DNA from: Paenibacillus oceani
Lineage (GTDB): Bacteria > Bacillota > Bacilli > Paenibacillales > NBRC-103111
Length of the DNA: 64,000 nucleotides
Direction of reading: 5' to 3'
Assembly: GCF_014705615.1 (NCBI RefSeq)
Contig: NZ_JACXJA010000011.1
Coordinates: 1-64,000, forward strand
Positions 9,003 to 17,570 of the stretch are shown piece by piece. The number at the start of each line of letters is the position of its first letter. The stretch's first letter is position 1. The notes under the pieces were generated by a model that ran no database searches, was not told the DNA's origin, and saw nothing but the letters and a program-made list of their open reading frames with translations. A program made the translations under genes and the position numbers.

Positions 9003-9809
9003 CTAGGACCCCAGCGGTCCCCGAAGCTTGCCGGCTTTTCGCGCTCCCAGGCTGTGGAGCCACCGAACGAGACCGTCAGCTTCGCTTCGCTGCGCCGCGT
9101 CCAGCGGCGTCAAGCCGTCCCAGACGGATACCCAGTTCAGATCGGCTCCGCGTGCGAGCAGGTACTCCGCCGGACGCTGCTGCCCGCCATGGCAGGCGCA
9201 CCAGAACGAGACGTTAATCTTGTCAGCGGGTTCGGCGCCGCTTGCTCCCCAAGAATACTGTTCCGGTAATTCGGCGCCGTCAAAATGGCTCTGTATCGCA
9301 TCCATCCGGCCCAGCGCTGCGGCATGCCAGAGGGCGAACCGGGCTCCGCGCTCGACCAGCCGGTGGGCCGCCCTCCATTGCGCGAACGCGACGGCATCGT
9401 CGAGCGCAGTGCCTCCGGCAATCACCGCGCCCGGCGCTTCCAGATCCGCCCCGGCATCGAGCAGCGCGTCGATCGCTCCGACGTCATCCGTACTCGCCGC
9501 CCAGTGGAGCGGGGTCTCGGCGTGTGCGCCGGCGAACCGGGCGTTAACGTCAGCGCCGGATTCCGTTAGCAGCGAGATGACCGCCGCTCCGTTAGGGAAA
9601 TGCCCGGGCCAGTCGGTGGCCACATGCAGCAAGGTTCGAGACGACTCGCCGGCGTTCCGAGCTCCGTCCGAGGTTTCCCGTTGGACGAATCTAGCCGCCG
9701 CCAGTCCCGGATTCCCGGCGAGAAGCCGCTGCAGCGTTGGAACGTCCCCTGTACGTATCGCCTCGACAGCGGCTGCTGCCAGCTTGTCATTCTGATCAAG
9801 AACGTTCAT
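9003..9809 (-). CDS. Ankyrin-repeat protein
   Basis: A 268-residue soluble protein built of ankyrin repeats. Clear repeat cores are SRTLLHVATDWPGHFPNGAA, ETPLHWAASTDDVGAIDALL, GTALDDAVAF and LTPLDAAQRSEADGLVRWLH. A CACHGG segment near residue 210 is not part of the consensus. Ankyrin proteins act by binding other proteins; the partner is unknown. The ATG at 9809 has AGGAGG 7 bases upstream. It is a single-gene unit with its own promoter and an unusual tandem repeat in the leader. Confidence 0.88.
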   Translation of the reverse strand: MNVLDQNDKLAAAAVEAIRTGDVPTLQRLLAGNPGLAAARFVQRETSDGARNAGESSRTLLHVATDWPGHFPNGAAVISLLTESGADVNARFAGAHAETPLHWAASTDDVGAIDALLDAGADLEAPGAVIAGGTALDDAVAFAQWRAAHRLVERGARFALWHAAALGRMDAIQSHFDGAELPEQYSWGASGAEPADKINVSFWCACHGGQQRPAEYLLARGADLNWVSVWDGLTPLDAAQRSEADGLVRWLHSLGARKAGKLRGPLGS

Positions 9810-9835
9810 GGCCGGACCTCCTGTGTACTCGTTTT

Positions 9836-9871
9836 TTAAGTTTATTAACTTTATTAAGCTTTTTAAGTTTT
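9836..9871. repeat. Four tandem 9-bp TTAA repeats in the ankyrin leader
   Basis: TTAA occurs at 9836, 9845, 9854 and 9863, exactly every 9 bases, as TTAAGTTTA, TTAACTTTA, TTAAGCTTT, TTAAGTTTT. The block lies between the probable promoter and the ribosome site of the ankyrin gene. Confidence 0.8.
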
Positions 9872-9879
9872 CTATCCCC

Positions 9880-9908
9880 ATTATACCTGTTGACCGGGTA
9901 CAGCAATA
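9880..9908 (-). promoter_or_regulatory. Probable promoter of the ankyrin gene
   Basis: Minus strand TATAAT at 9885-9880 with TATTGC 17 bases upstream (9908-9903). The -10 is perfect and the -35 weak. Confidence 0.5.
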
Positions 9909-10039
9909 GGCAAATGCTCCGCAATTGCGAAGGGTTGCTTTCGCCGCCGGTTGCTGTTCCTCCCGGGCGGGCGGGTGTCCGCAGCTACCGAAATCCGGAA
10001 ATCACGCGGAACACAGGAGACGTACGGGCTCTATAACGG

Positions 10040-10231
10040 AATAAGAGCCTCTAGCACCTCCTATTTTCGGCGTTTTCGAATGGTCGAAGAAAAGAAAGGC
10101 GGTTTGCATCTCTTATTTTCAACTAAATGAGGGGTCTGCACCTTTGGATGGATTTTAAGAGTCTCGAACCGCTCTTATTACGCCATCCAAGCCGATTTGG
10201 GACAAAATAAAGGATACAAACCGCTCTTATT
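10040..10231. repeat. Four-hairpin intergenic element, copy A
   Basis: Four short imperfect hairpins spaced about 50-60 bases apart, each starting near AATAAnnG and ending CnCTTATT: 10040-10067, 10091-10119, 10156-10179 (TAAGAG with CTCTTA) and 10204-10231. The links carry TTTTCGGCGTTTTCGAA and GGTTTG. A diverged copy in the same orientation and order lies at 20663-20857. Confidence 0.75.
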
Positions 10232-10617
10232 CCGAGAGTTTGACGCTACCCCATCACCGTGTACAACCCTTATTGCAAATCCGGAGTCCGCTTCGACGGC
10301 TTGGCGGCTTGGCGGACTGGCGGACCGTTAGCCCTTATGGACTTTTCCCGTTCCACATCCAACACTCAACCCGATTTCAGTCTCAAACAACGGCCCTAGC
10401 GTCCGCTTCACAGACGAAAAAAACGGAATAGGCGGATGCATGGGGTGCATGGTCGCAAATAGAGTCACCTCGGCCCCCATGGTCTGGAGTGCGTTGGAGT
10501 GCGTGCGGTCCGCGAACCGGCTCCCTGAGCCGGCTGCCCCTGCGTTAGCGGCGGCGGGATGTCTTTGCCAAATCATCCGCTTCATCGAATCCCCGGTTTA
10601 GCTAACTTGCTGGAACA
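10232..10617. other. Intergenic, no gene recognised
   Basis: Contains a short tandem run of CGGCTTGG/CGGACTGG near 10296-10324 and possible further half-units of the hairpin element (ACCCTTATTGCAA near 10265). The minus-strand reading frame at 10328-10585 has no ribosome site or family features. Confidence 0.4.
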
Positions 10618-10657
10618 ACCCAAAAAAGGCCGCCTTTGCAGCCGGGGCCCTTTGGGA
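10618..10657 (-). terminator. Terminator of selO
   Basis: Minus strand: GGCC...GGCC stem enclosing CCGGCTGCAAAGGCG, then TTTTTT. It lies about 50 bases after the selO stop. Confidence 0.7.
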
Positions 10658-10704
10658 TGTCGTTTTTTACGCCGTTACTCTGCCTCTACCACCGGAACTG
10701 TCTG

Positions 10705-12177
10705 TCAAGTCCCGCAAAAAGTCCGGTAAGGTTCGCCCGATTCGGCTGGCGGCGCGGAATATGCGTACTGCTCGGAGGAGTACGCGTAAGGGTCCGCTAG
10801 CGCACTTAAAAGCCGCTCCATCACGCTGTAGTCGTCTTGCTCCACCGCAGCCTCCAGCGCTTCTTCCACCCGGTGGTTGCGAGGGACGATGGCGGGATTG
10901 CTGCTGCGCATCAACTGCTTCGAATCGGATTCCGATTCCTGCTGCCTGCCCCGTCTCGCCTGATACAGCTCGTGCCACCGGGCAAATTCCTCGCTGCCGA
11001 ATAGGGACGTGCCCTCCAGCTTGCCGAGGGTCAAGGAGCGGAACGTATTCGTGTAATCCGCGCGGTGCTGTTTCATCAGGCCGAGAAGACGTTCAAATAA
11101 AGCTGGATCGTCATCCTCTTCGTTAAAAAGGCCCAGCTTCGCTCTCATGCCGGCAAACCAATGCTGCTGGAACAACTGCGTAAAACTGGCGATCTCCCGC
11201 TCGGCCAGCTTCACGGCCTCGGCCTCGTCTTCGTGCAGCAGCGGCAGCAAAGATTCGGCGAATCTCGCCAAGTTCCAGGCGGCGATATACGGCTGGTTGC
11301 CGTAAGCGTATCGGCCGTTCACATCAATGGAACTAAATACCGTCGCCGGGTCGTACACGTCCATAAAAGCGCAAGGCCCGTAATCGATCGTTTCTCCGCT
11401 AAGAGCCATATTGTCGGTATTCATCACTCCGTGGATGAAGCCGACCAGCTGCCACTTTGCGATCAGCCCGGCCTGACGCTGAATGACTTGCCGCAGCAGC
11501 GTGAGATAGCGGTTTTCCCCGGCGGCGGCTTCGGGATAATGCCTCTGCAGCGTATAGTCCGCCAACGCTTCGAGATCGCGGGTATTGCCCCAGTTGGCAG
11601 CGAATTGAAACGTGCCGACGCGCAGATGACTGGCCGCCACCCGGGTTAATACCGCACCCGGCAGCTCCGTCTCGCGGATGATGGTTTCACCTGTCGTCAC
11701 TACGGCCAGGCTGCGGGTGGTCGCAATTCCGAGCGCATGCATCGCTTCGCTAATGATGTACTCGCGCAGCATCGGCCCGAGCGCCGCCCGTCCGTCGCCC
11801 CGCCTGGAGAAAGGCGTCCGGCCCGAGCCTTTCAGTTGAATATCCACCCGCTCGCCTGCAGGCGTGATCTGTTCGCCGAGCAGCAGCGCACGGCCGTCCC
11901 CGAGCCTATTAAAATGCCCGAATTGATGCCCGGCGTAAGCCTGGGCAAGAGGCGAAGCGCCTCCGGGAACGCGGTTGCCGGCCAGCACCGCAACGCCGTC
12001 CCCGCTTTGCAGCGCTTGGGCGTTCAACCCGAGGGAAGCGGCGAGCCGTTCATTCAGCACAACCAGCTTTGGAGCACTTACAGGGACTGGACCTTGCCGC
12101 ACATATAAAATTTCCGGCAGGCGGGCATAACTGTTATCGAAGTTCCATCCGGCTTCCGTTATCGGCTTCTCCGTCAT
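10705..12177 (-). CDS. selO: Protein adenylyltransferase SelO (YdiU)
   Basis: A 490-residue cytoplasmic pseudokinase of the SelO/YdiU family, which transfers AMP from ATP to Ser, Thr or Tyr of target proteins. Landmarks: [18 protein letters not shown] (nucleotide-binding Lys and Arg), [32 protein letters not shown] (catalytic Asn/Asp and metal-binding Asp region) and the family C-terminus PYRTFCGT. Length is normal. The ATG at 12177 has AAGGAG 6 bases upstream. It is monocistronic and intact. Confidence 0.95.
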   Translation of the reverse strand: MTEKPITEAGWNFDNSYARLPEILYVRQGPVPVSAPKLVVLNERLAASLGLNAQALQSGDGVAVLAGNRVPGGASPLAQAYAGHQFGHFNRLGDGRALLLGEQITPAGERVDIQLKGSGRTPFSRRGDGRAALGPMLREYIISEAMHALGIATTRSLAVVTTGETIIRETELPGAVLTRVAASHLRVGTFQFAANWGNTRDLEALADYTLQRHYPEAAAGENRYLTLLRQVIQRQAGLIAKWQLVGFIHGVMNTDNMALSGETIDYGPCAFMDVYDPATVFSSIDVNGRYAYGNQPYIAAWNLARFAESLLPLLHEDEAEAVKLAEREIASFTQLFQQHWFAGMRAKLGLFNEEDDDPALFERLLGLMKQHRADYTNTFRSLTLGKLEGTSLFGSEEFARWHELYQARRGRQQESESDSKQLMRSSNPAIVPRNHRVEEALEAAVEQDDYSVMERLLSALADPYAYSSEQYAYSAPPAESGEPYRTFCGT

Positions 12178-12379
12178 CGCAGCTCCTTGTTCTTCCGTTT
12201 GGATTAATAGTCGTTTCAGTTCAGAAATGTGCAGTATAAAACTGTTACATCTAAAGGACTTCTACCTCTATCTTACTCTTTTTTAGAGAGGCATTAACAG
12301 TTTATTCGCTTTCTTGCCTTATTTTCGTCCAGGCACAGGGCGGATTCCTTTAGTTTTCGCCCCCGCCCCCGATTTATTC

Positions 12380-12889
12380 TTAGGACTGGAAGACAAATAC
12401 AGGTCCGTCCCACTTGTCATTCCGAACGATCTCTTCTTGGTAAGCTCCTTCCCCTGTGTATTGGGCAATGACCCGTTTCCAGAATTCGTAAGCGGGCTTA
12501 TTGGCCAGCGTTTGCCGGATCTCCCAACTGCCGCGAAACTGTTGAAATAACGAAAATGCCGCTTCCTTGCCGACTCCTTTGCGCCTATATTTGCGCATAA
12601 TAAAGAAATCGCCGATCGAGTTGGTTTGCTCCGCTGTGCTTAGCTTCATATATTCCCGGGGAATATCGAGACTCACCAGGACAAAGCCTGCAATCTCTCC
12701 GTCCGCTTTCACCAGAAAGGGACGACGGTACTCGTCCGTCCACTGGTGATCCAAATATTTATACATATAGAGCCCATGTCCGTTCAGAACATGTCCATCA
12801 TATTCACTGCTGTCATAACGGTACAGCTGGAGCAGATTACTAAGAATCGACTTATCTTCATAGGGTACTAACGATAGTTGAATGTTCAT
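12380..12889 (-). CDS. GNAT family N-acetyltransferase
   Basis: A 169-residue GNAT enzyme, predicted to move an acetyl group from acetyl-CoA to an unknown amine. The acetyl-CoA loop is MRKYRRKGVGKEAAFSLF near residues 105-122, preceded by GEIAGFVLVSLDI. The ATG at 12889 (MNIQLSLVPYED) has AGGAGA 5 bases upstream. The reading frame stays open upstream because a TetR remnant is fused in frame, so longer predictions from 13255 are wrong. Confidence 0.88.
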   Translation of the reverse strand: MNIQLSLVPYEDKSILSNLLQLYRYDSSEYDGHVLNGHGLYMYKYLDHQWTDEYRRPFLVKADGEIAGFVLVSLDIPREYMKLSTAEQTNSIGDFFIMRKYRRKGVGKEAAFSLFQQFRGSWEIRQTLANKPAYEFWKRVIAQYTGEGAYQEEIVRNDKWDGPVFVFQS

Positions 12890-13255
12890 ATTATCTCCTG
12901 GCTCCAAATTAGTTCCGTATGATGCTATTACTCCCGTTTTCGAAGACTTTAAGGTAGTTATCAACGATGCCGTTCTTCCGTATCGGGTGTTGAATGCCGG
13001 AAGAAGGCGTGCCGAAGACAATGTTTGATAGGAAGCTCGGCAAGCTTTGACGTCTAATTCACGGTTTAATTCTCCGGCAATGACGCCTCTCTTTAACGTC
13101 TCTTCAAAAATAGCACAGAAGCACCCCTTATTGTGAGCTCCTGTGTATTCTTTCTCAATCAGATCCTCAAATAAGGATCGAAAAGCTTCTTTCACAGTCG
13201 CAGGCTTTTGCAGAACAGCCCGAATACAGGAGGAATGCGGTTGCCATGGTATCAC
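12890..13255 (-). pseudogene. Remnant of a TetR/AcrR regulator (ligand domain only)
   Basis: Residues EAFRSLFEDLIEKEYTG, HNKGCF and IFEETLKRGVIAGELNRELD are typical of the C-terminal domain of AcrR-like TetR regulators. The N-terminal helix-turn-helix is missing. About twenty residues seem lost after KGCF, and the sequence after DVKAC is scrambled by a frameshift. The piece runs in frame into the GNAT gene. Confidence 0.65.
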
Positions 13256-13313
13256 CCCTTGGTGAAATAAAAAAACACCCTCAAAGGAGAGTGCTACTTA
13301 ATCAGGTTGTCTT

Positions 13314-13424
13314 CTATTGTTTTAAATCTTGAGTGACAGTAATTTTAGCAGTTATCGATAGCCAATCGTTGATACTAGGTCCAACAATATTAAGCGGTTC
13401 TTTTGATCTGTTATCTACTTTCAA
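13314..13424 (-). CDS. Possible 36-residue small protein
   Basis: A short frame reading KVDNRSKEPLNIVGPSINDW and ending DLKQ. Its TTG start at 13424 has a strong GGGAGG exactly 8 bases upstream (13438-13433); the ATG at 13430 is only 2 bases from that site. No family is recognised. It lies in an A+T-rich patch. Confidence 0.4.
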   Translation of the reverse strand: MKVDNRSKEPLNIVGPSINDWLSITAKITVTQDLKQ

Positions 13425-13513
13425 GATCATCGCCTCCCGACTCATATGTTGACAGTATTCTCTTAGCTAGCTTCACTGCTTGATCAGAATTTAATATGAT
13501 AGAACATTATCTT

Positions 13514-13735
13514 TCATGAATAATCTTTAATTCTTCTAAAAGAATGAGTTTGATCTTCCTCTCCAGTAACAAGATACTGCTTTGTTAATAGAACAGGGTC
13601 CAAATACTCTTCTATGAAATCTAATACGAGATCGTTGCTTGCATTTTGGTTAATTCTTACTGTTGTAGCATAATCCCTGTGATATTTTGGACTATCCTTA
13701 TAAGTAAATGTAACCTCTTTTACCATGTATGACAC
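13514..13735 (-). CDS. Small hypothetical protein
   Basis: A 73-residue basic and acidic soluble protein (MVKEVTFTYKDSPKYHRDYA, then a DLVLDFIEEYLDP helix). The start is either GTG at 13735 or ATG at 13726; GGTGG lies 10 bases before the latter. No family recognised and no membrane segment. Its base composition is clearly A+T-richer than the nearby selO. Confidence 0.45.
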   Translation of the reverse strand: MSYMVKEVTFTYKDSPKYHRDYATTVRINQNASNDLVLDFIEEYLDPVLLTKQYLVTGEEDQTHSFRRIKDYS

Positions 13736-14100
13736 ACCACCCGGGCAGTGTTTGTCTACAGATTATACACTTCGGAAGTGGGAAATGGAATACTGTGGTA
13801 ATAAGTATTTCCAAATGTGTCCAATTTGTCATCAAAAAGACCCCACAGAATCGTGGAGCCTTCTAATTGTAAAAATCTCCTATCCACTAAAATGATGGTT
13901 GTCAAACCATGTAATTTTGTGGAAGGTGAGGGAGAACGATGCAATTTGATTTTAACGATGCCTTTTCTGTTGGAGGGTAAAAAAAGAGTCGGCAGCCTCT
14001 TCTTTGGCAGGCGGCAGTTTACTAAGTTGTTCTCTGAAAGGATGCAGCTATCTTAGGCACCCAATCCCCTTTTCCTGCTCCCAACCAGAATGAAATAACC
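13736..14100. other. A+T-rich intergenic, nothing convincing
   Basis: A minus-strand frame at 13756-13944 lacks a ribosome site and family features. No promoter or repeat is clear. Confidence 0.35.
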
Positions 14101-14145
14101 CAAAAAGCCCGACCTCGCTCGCTAACTGTTCACGCGGCCGGACTT
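14101..14145 (-). terminator. Terminator of the small membrane protein gene
   Basis: Minus strand AAGTCCGGCC (14145-14136) pairs with GGTCGGGCTT (14114-14105), two G-U pairs allowed, followed by TTTTT. Confidence 0.7.
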
Positions 14146-14191
14146 CTTTTAGGCTATTCTCGATCGTTAACCAGCTACCTTTACCAATCGA

Positions 14192-14392
14192 TTAAACATT
14201 ATCCTTAACCTTGGTCATCCGTTCCCGCATCCGTCTAAACTCTGCTAGTCGCTTAGGCGAATATTTGCTTTCGTCAATCCGCCCCAACCGGATATTTTTG
14301 CGCAAACGCATTTCCAGTATCGTACAGAGGGTGAAGATCGGGATTGCAGCAGCAATGACCCACCCAATCGATGCTCCCGAAGGAATTGGCAT
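14192..14392 (-). CDS. Small single-pass membrane protein
   Basis: A 66-residue protein. Residues 8-27 (IGWVIAAAIPIFTLCTI) form one membrane helix, followed by a long basic tail (RLAEFRRMRERMTKVK) expected in the cytoplasm. The ATG at 14392 has AAGGAG 8 bases upstream and a terminator follows the stop, which supports a real gene. Function unknown. Confidence 0.65.
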   Translation of the reverse strand: MPIPSGASIGWVIAAAIPIFTLCTILEMRLRKNIRLGRIDESKYSPKRLAEFRRMRERMTKVKDNV

Positions 14393-14750
14393 ACTAACGG
14401 CTCCTTTTCTTAGATAAACATAATTCGCCTACCCTTATTATAGTTCCAATTATACCAAAAATAAACAAATTTGAAGAGGTCTTTAGTAGGATATTAGCTA
14501 AAATTGTAAGAAAAACGTAAAAGGAAGCTTTTGTTGGTACAGAAAACTAGCAGTTTGCTTGCTTGAAACAATACTTTTGAACTTTATCATTGTAAAAAAC
14601 CTAAATTTTGGCGTAGCGATAAAAGCTTTTAATCGAATTCTTTCCACGCCATTGCCATGTTGAATGCCTTAAATTTCGGATTTCAGACCCCTGCCGCCGC
14701 AGACTTACATCTATTAAACGTTTTTTGGAGCGAACAAACATTTTGGAATA
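14393..14750. other. A+T-rich intergenic
   Basis: No gene or repeat seen between the small membrane protein gene and the GNAT promoter. Confidence 0.4.
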
Positions 14751-14778
14751 TTCAAACGAACACAAAAACCGTTATAAT
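14751..14778 (+). promoter_or_regulatory. Probable promoter of the GNAT gene
   Basis: TTCAAA at 14751-14756 and TATAAT at 14773-14778, spaced by 16 bases, 44 bases before the start codon. Confidence 0.5.
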
Positions 14779-14821
14779 GCTACTAAGATTAGATGAGCTG
14801 AGCGAAGAAAGGTGAGACGAG

Positions 14822-15292
14822 ATGGATGTGAGGATTGAACGGGCGCTTACGACCGATGCGGAGGAAATCTTAGCTCTGCAAAAACTGGCTTACCGGAGCG
14901 AAGCCGAGCTTTATCGCAATTACGGGATCGAACCTCTTGTTCAAACAATTGAACATGTGAAGCTTCAATTCCAAAACCACACCGTGCTGAAAGCGGTCAG
15001 CGATGGAAGCATCGTCGGCTCGGTCAGAGCTTATGCCAACGACGGGACTTGTTTCATCGGCAAACTGATCGTACACCCCGGCTATCAGGGCAGAGGGATC
15101 GGCACGACATTGATGAACGCAATCGAAACCTTCCGCCCCGCGGGCAGATACGAGCTGTTCACCGGCAGCAAGAGCGTAAACAATATTCGCCTTTACCACC
15201 GGCTAGGGTACCGGATTTTTAAATACGAGACCGTCGAGCCGGATTGGGGTCTGGTGTTCTTGGAAAAAAACAGAGAAATCCAGCCTCTGTGA
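14822..15292 (+). CDS. GNAT family N-acetyltransferase
   Basis: A 156-residue GNAT protein. The acetyl-CoA-binding loop is VHPGYQGRGIGTTLMNAI (residues 81-98), followed by the usual LFTGSKSVNNIRLYHRLGYR motif. Substrate unknown. The ATG at 14822 has AAAGGTGAG upstream and a promoter at 14751-14778. It converges with a VOC pseudogene. Confidence 0.9.
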   Translation: MDVRIERALTTDAEEILALQKLAYRSEAELYRNYGIEPLVQTIEHVKLQFQNHTVLKAVSDGSIVGSVRAYANDGTCFIGKLIVHPGYQGRGIGTTLMNAIETFRPAGRYELFTGSKSVNNIRLYHRLGYRIFKYETVEPDWGLVFLEKNREIQPL

Positions 15293-15419
15293 ACCTCTCG
15301 ACAATGAATGGACGAGCTGCTCCATTTACGGACACTCCAATATCCCGAACCTGCACAAAACCCGGCATCCATAGAAGCGATATGGACGTCCGGGTTTTAT
15401 TCGTGCCGGATTCAGCATA

Positions 15420-15864
15420 TTACGAAGGGCCGTCGTACTCTAAAGCCGCTTTGAGCTCATTCCGCCTTTCGGCCGCCTCCCATGCGCTCTCCAGCTCGAG
15501 ACCGGACAGCGTTACCTGATCCGCTTCCCGGATATATCTGGCGGCCAGGTCGAGCTCGTCCATCCCGAAGGCGATATCGGCACGCAGGACGTACGCCTTG
15601 AAACGCAGCACCGCCCCGGCGTCCTCCCCTTTCGACAGCGCCAGATCCAGTACTCTGGCGGCACTGGCAGGTTCGTCCTTGGCATACGCGAGCCGATAGG
15701 CGGTCTCGAACGCATTTTCTCCGGTGGCGAACGCAGGCGTATACGTTCGGTTTCGCCTGCCGATACGTAACTTCGAATCCCAGCGCTTGGTAAAAATCGA
15801 GCTGCTCGTTTATCGATGTGCAGGGGAATATCGGTATTGCCGTGCCCGTCTGATTGGTAGACAA
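15420..15864 (-). pseudogene. VOC-family gene with the centre deleted
   Basis: The 5' part reads TAIPIFPCTSINEQLDFYQA and LGFEVTYRQAKPNVYACV, the first half-module of a glyoxalase/bleomycin-resistance (VOC) protein. In another frame the 3' part reads NAFETAYRLAYAKDEPASAA and ends WEAAERRNELKAALEYDGPS, the helical tail seen in some VOC proteins. The middle, about 100 residues with the metal site, is missing at about 15733. The original start was probably TTG at 15864, with GAGGAG 8 bases upstream. Confidence 0.7.
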
Positions 15865-16000
15865 ATCTTCAGCCTCCTCGCTGCCATTCAAATAATTACC
15901 CTTTCATCATACAACGTTGATGCAATGCCAAGATCGGCAGGCGAGCTTCCTTGTTTTCCCGCTCACTTCTAACGAAAAGCCGTCAAATAGAGGTTCGCCC

Positions 16001-16044
16001 TTTACAATCTCGATGTATCGGCTATAATTTAATTAGAATTCTAA
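16001..16044 (+). promoter_or_regulatory. Promoter and MarR-type operator of the marR-like gene
   Basis: TTTACA (16001-16006), 16-base spacer, TATAAT (16023-16028). The perfect palindrome TTAGAATTCTAA (16033-16044) covers the expected start of transcription. The same palindrome occurs before the VOC gene at 16546. Confidence 0.75.
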
Positions 16045-16063
16045 CTATATGAGGTGCATACGT

Positions 16064-16522
16064 ATGAACGGAAGCGGACATGAGGCTGAGGCCTGGCAGT
16101 GGGAGAACGGACCGATCGGCCGCCTGGTGAAAACAGGCTATATTACGCTGCGCAGAGAAGTGGAGGAGCTGCTCGTACCGGTCGGGTTAACCCATACGCA
16201 GTGGAGCGCGTTAAGCGTTATCCGCCATTATCCGGGCATCACGCCGTCCCAATTGGAGCCGATTCTCATGATCGAACGGCCTAGCGTCACCAGCCTGATG
16301 AACGGACTGGAGGGCAAAGGCTATGTGATCCGCAAGGATCATCCGTCGGACGGCCGTTCCAAGCAAATCTTTTTAACGGACACCGGGCGGAAGATGGCCG
16401 AGGATACGCAGCATTTCACCGCCATTCTGGAGGAACGGGTTAAGGAAGGGATGACCGCCTCCGAATTCGAAACCTTAAAAGCGCTCCTGATCAAAATGGT
16501 CGGTTTATTCGAAAAGGAGTGA
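16064..16522 (+). CDS. MarR family transcriptional regulator
   Basis: A 152-residue winged-helix repressor. The DNA-recognition part reads SQLEPILMIERPSVTSLMNG and the wing DHPSDGRSKQIFLT, both typical of MarR. Such proteins bind short palindromes as dimers and release them when bound to phenolic or oxidised ligands. The ATG at 16064 is preferred over 16049 because GAGGTG lies 7 bases before it. The matched operators at 16033 and 16546 indicate that it represses itself and the VOC gene behind it. Confidence 0.92.
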   Translation: MNGSGHEAEAWQWENGPIGRLVKTGYITLRREVEELLVPVGLTHTQWSALSVIRHYPGITPSQLEPILMIERPSVTSLMNGLEGKGYVIRKDHPSDGRSKQIFLTDTGRKMAEDTQHFTAILEERVKEGMTASEFETLKALLIKMVGLFEKE

Positions 16523-16533
16523 CGGCCGTTTAT

Positions 16534-16563
16534 TTGCCCATATAGTTAGAATTCTAATTATAT
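16534..16563 (+). promoter_or_regulatory. Second MarR-type operator within the VOC gene promoter
   Basis: TTGCCC (16534-16539), 18-base spacer, TTATAT (16558-16563). The spacer contains TTAGAATTCTAA (16546-16557). The 20-odd flanking bases are the reverse complement of the site before the marR-like gene. Confidence 0.7.
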
Positions 16564-16613
16564 GTCTTGGGTTCATTATTCATTCATACCCCAAGCAAGG
16601 AGATTGATCATTG

Positions 16614-17099
16614 ATGACGGAACACCCCCAAGCAGGAGTCCCGGATTCAGGCTGGCAAGGCATCCATCACATCGCCTTGGTCACCCCGGATTTGGACGCT
16701 ACCGTTACGTTTTACGAGAATGTGTTGGGCATGCAAGCGACGCCGGTGTATCCGGCAACCGCGCAGCGCGGCAGGCATTGTTTCGTGAAGCCGGGAGACA
16801 CGGAATGCTGGGGCATTCATTTCTTCGAAAACCCGGATGCCCGAATATTCGAAAGCGCCGATGCCCTGAGACGTCTATCGGCCAATCCGCAGGCGGCGGA
16901 CCTGTACCGGTTTTTGCCCGGGGCGCTTCAGCATGTTGCTTTTGCTATGAGATCCGAACAAGACGGACTCGCTCTCCGCAGGAAATTGGCCAGCCACGGC
17001 GTCGTGATGACGGACCTATACGATCAGGGCCGTTTACGCAATTTTATTTTTATCGATAACAACGGGATTCAGTTGGAAGCCGCATGGCCCAAGCCGTAA
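16614..17099 (+). CDS. VOC family protein (glyoxalase/dioxygenase superfamily)
   Basis: A 161-residue single-module VOC protein: GIHHIALVTPDLDATVTFYE at the N-terminus gives the first metal-ligand His, LQHVAFAM the second, and IQLEAAW the Glu. VOC proteins bind a divalent metal and act as lyases, dioxygenases or drug binders; which applies is unknown. The start is either TTG at 16611 (8 bases after AAGGAG) or ATG at 16614 (11 bases); I give the ATG. It is controlled by the same operator as the MarR gene, so its substrate may be the MarR ligand. Confidence 0.88.
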   Translation: MTEHPQAGVPDSGWQGIHHIALVTPDLDATVTFYENVLGMQATPVYPATAQRGRHCFVKPGDTECWGIHFFENPDARIFESADALRRLSANPQAADLYRFLPGALQHVAFAMRSEQDGLALRRKLASHGVVMTDLYDQGRLRNFIFIDNNGIQLEAAWPKP

Positions 17100-17173
17100 A
17101 TCAATCACAGCGGCAGCAGATGCGGTGCGTTACGCCCAGCCTTTCGCACCCACGCTGCTGCTCCCCGCGCGGT

Positions 17174-17231
17174 GCCGCCTCTTGCTGACTGCCCGGTATG
17201 CGGGAGGCGGCGCTCCTGAAGGGCGCCGCCT
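17174..17231. terminator. Overlapping G+C hairpins between convergent genes
   Basis: GCCGCCTC (17174-17181) can pair with GAGGCGGC (17204-17211). The latter can instead pair with GCGCCGCCT (17223-17231). The two stems exclude each other. No T-run follows. Confidence 0.4.
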
Positions 17232-17266
17232 GATCCGTTTCCATTTTACCGGCTAACGCCAAACGC

Positions 17267-17569
17267 CTACAGTCCCTTGCCCCCGATCGGGCGCACCGGT
17301 ACGCCGCTAACCCCGGCGATCAAAGGCCGACAGCGCTGGATGACCGCCAGCACCCTCTCATTTTTCAAGGACGCGGCATGCGCCTCGGCATTCTCCCACA
17401 GCTCCATAATCCATAACACGTCCGGATCGTCGACCGATTCGTTGATAATGTAGAAGATGCAGCCCTCCATTCCCTCCAGCGTATCTGCGGATTCCAGCAT
17501 CAGCTTGGCCAGCTCGTCGCGTTTGCCCGGGTGTGCCTTCAATTGGCCGAACATCGTATATTTACTCAT
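17267..17569 (-). CDS. Antibiotic biosynthesis monooxygenase (ABM) family protein
   Basis: A 100-residue ferredoxin-like protein of the ABM/quinol monooxygenase family: MSKYTMFGQLKAHPGKRDEL, then EGCIFYIINES and VLWIMELWENAEAHAASL. Such proteins oxidise quinols or act without cofactor on aromatic compounds. The ATG at 17569 has AGGGAG 6 bases upstream. That site lies in the last codons of the WYL regulator gene, so the two are translationally linked. It is the last gene of a three-gene operon. Confidence 0.85.
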   Translation of the reverse strand: MSKYTMFGQLKAHPGKRDELAKLMLESADTLEGMEGCIFYIINESVDDPDVLWIMELWENAEAHAASLKNERVLAVIQRCRPLIAGVSGVPVRPIGGKGL

Positions 17570-17570
17570 C

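Noticed and set aside
10328-10585. 85-codon minus-strand frame upstream of the selO terminator
   Set aside because: No ribosome site, no family features, and composition follows the intergenic background.
13756-13944. 62-codon minus-strand frame
   Set aside because: No ribosome site and no recognisable motif; left as unexplained intergenic DNA.
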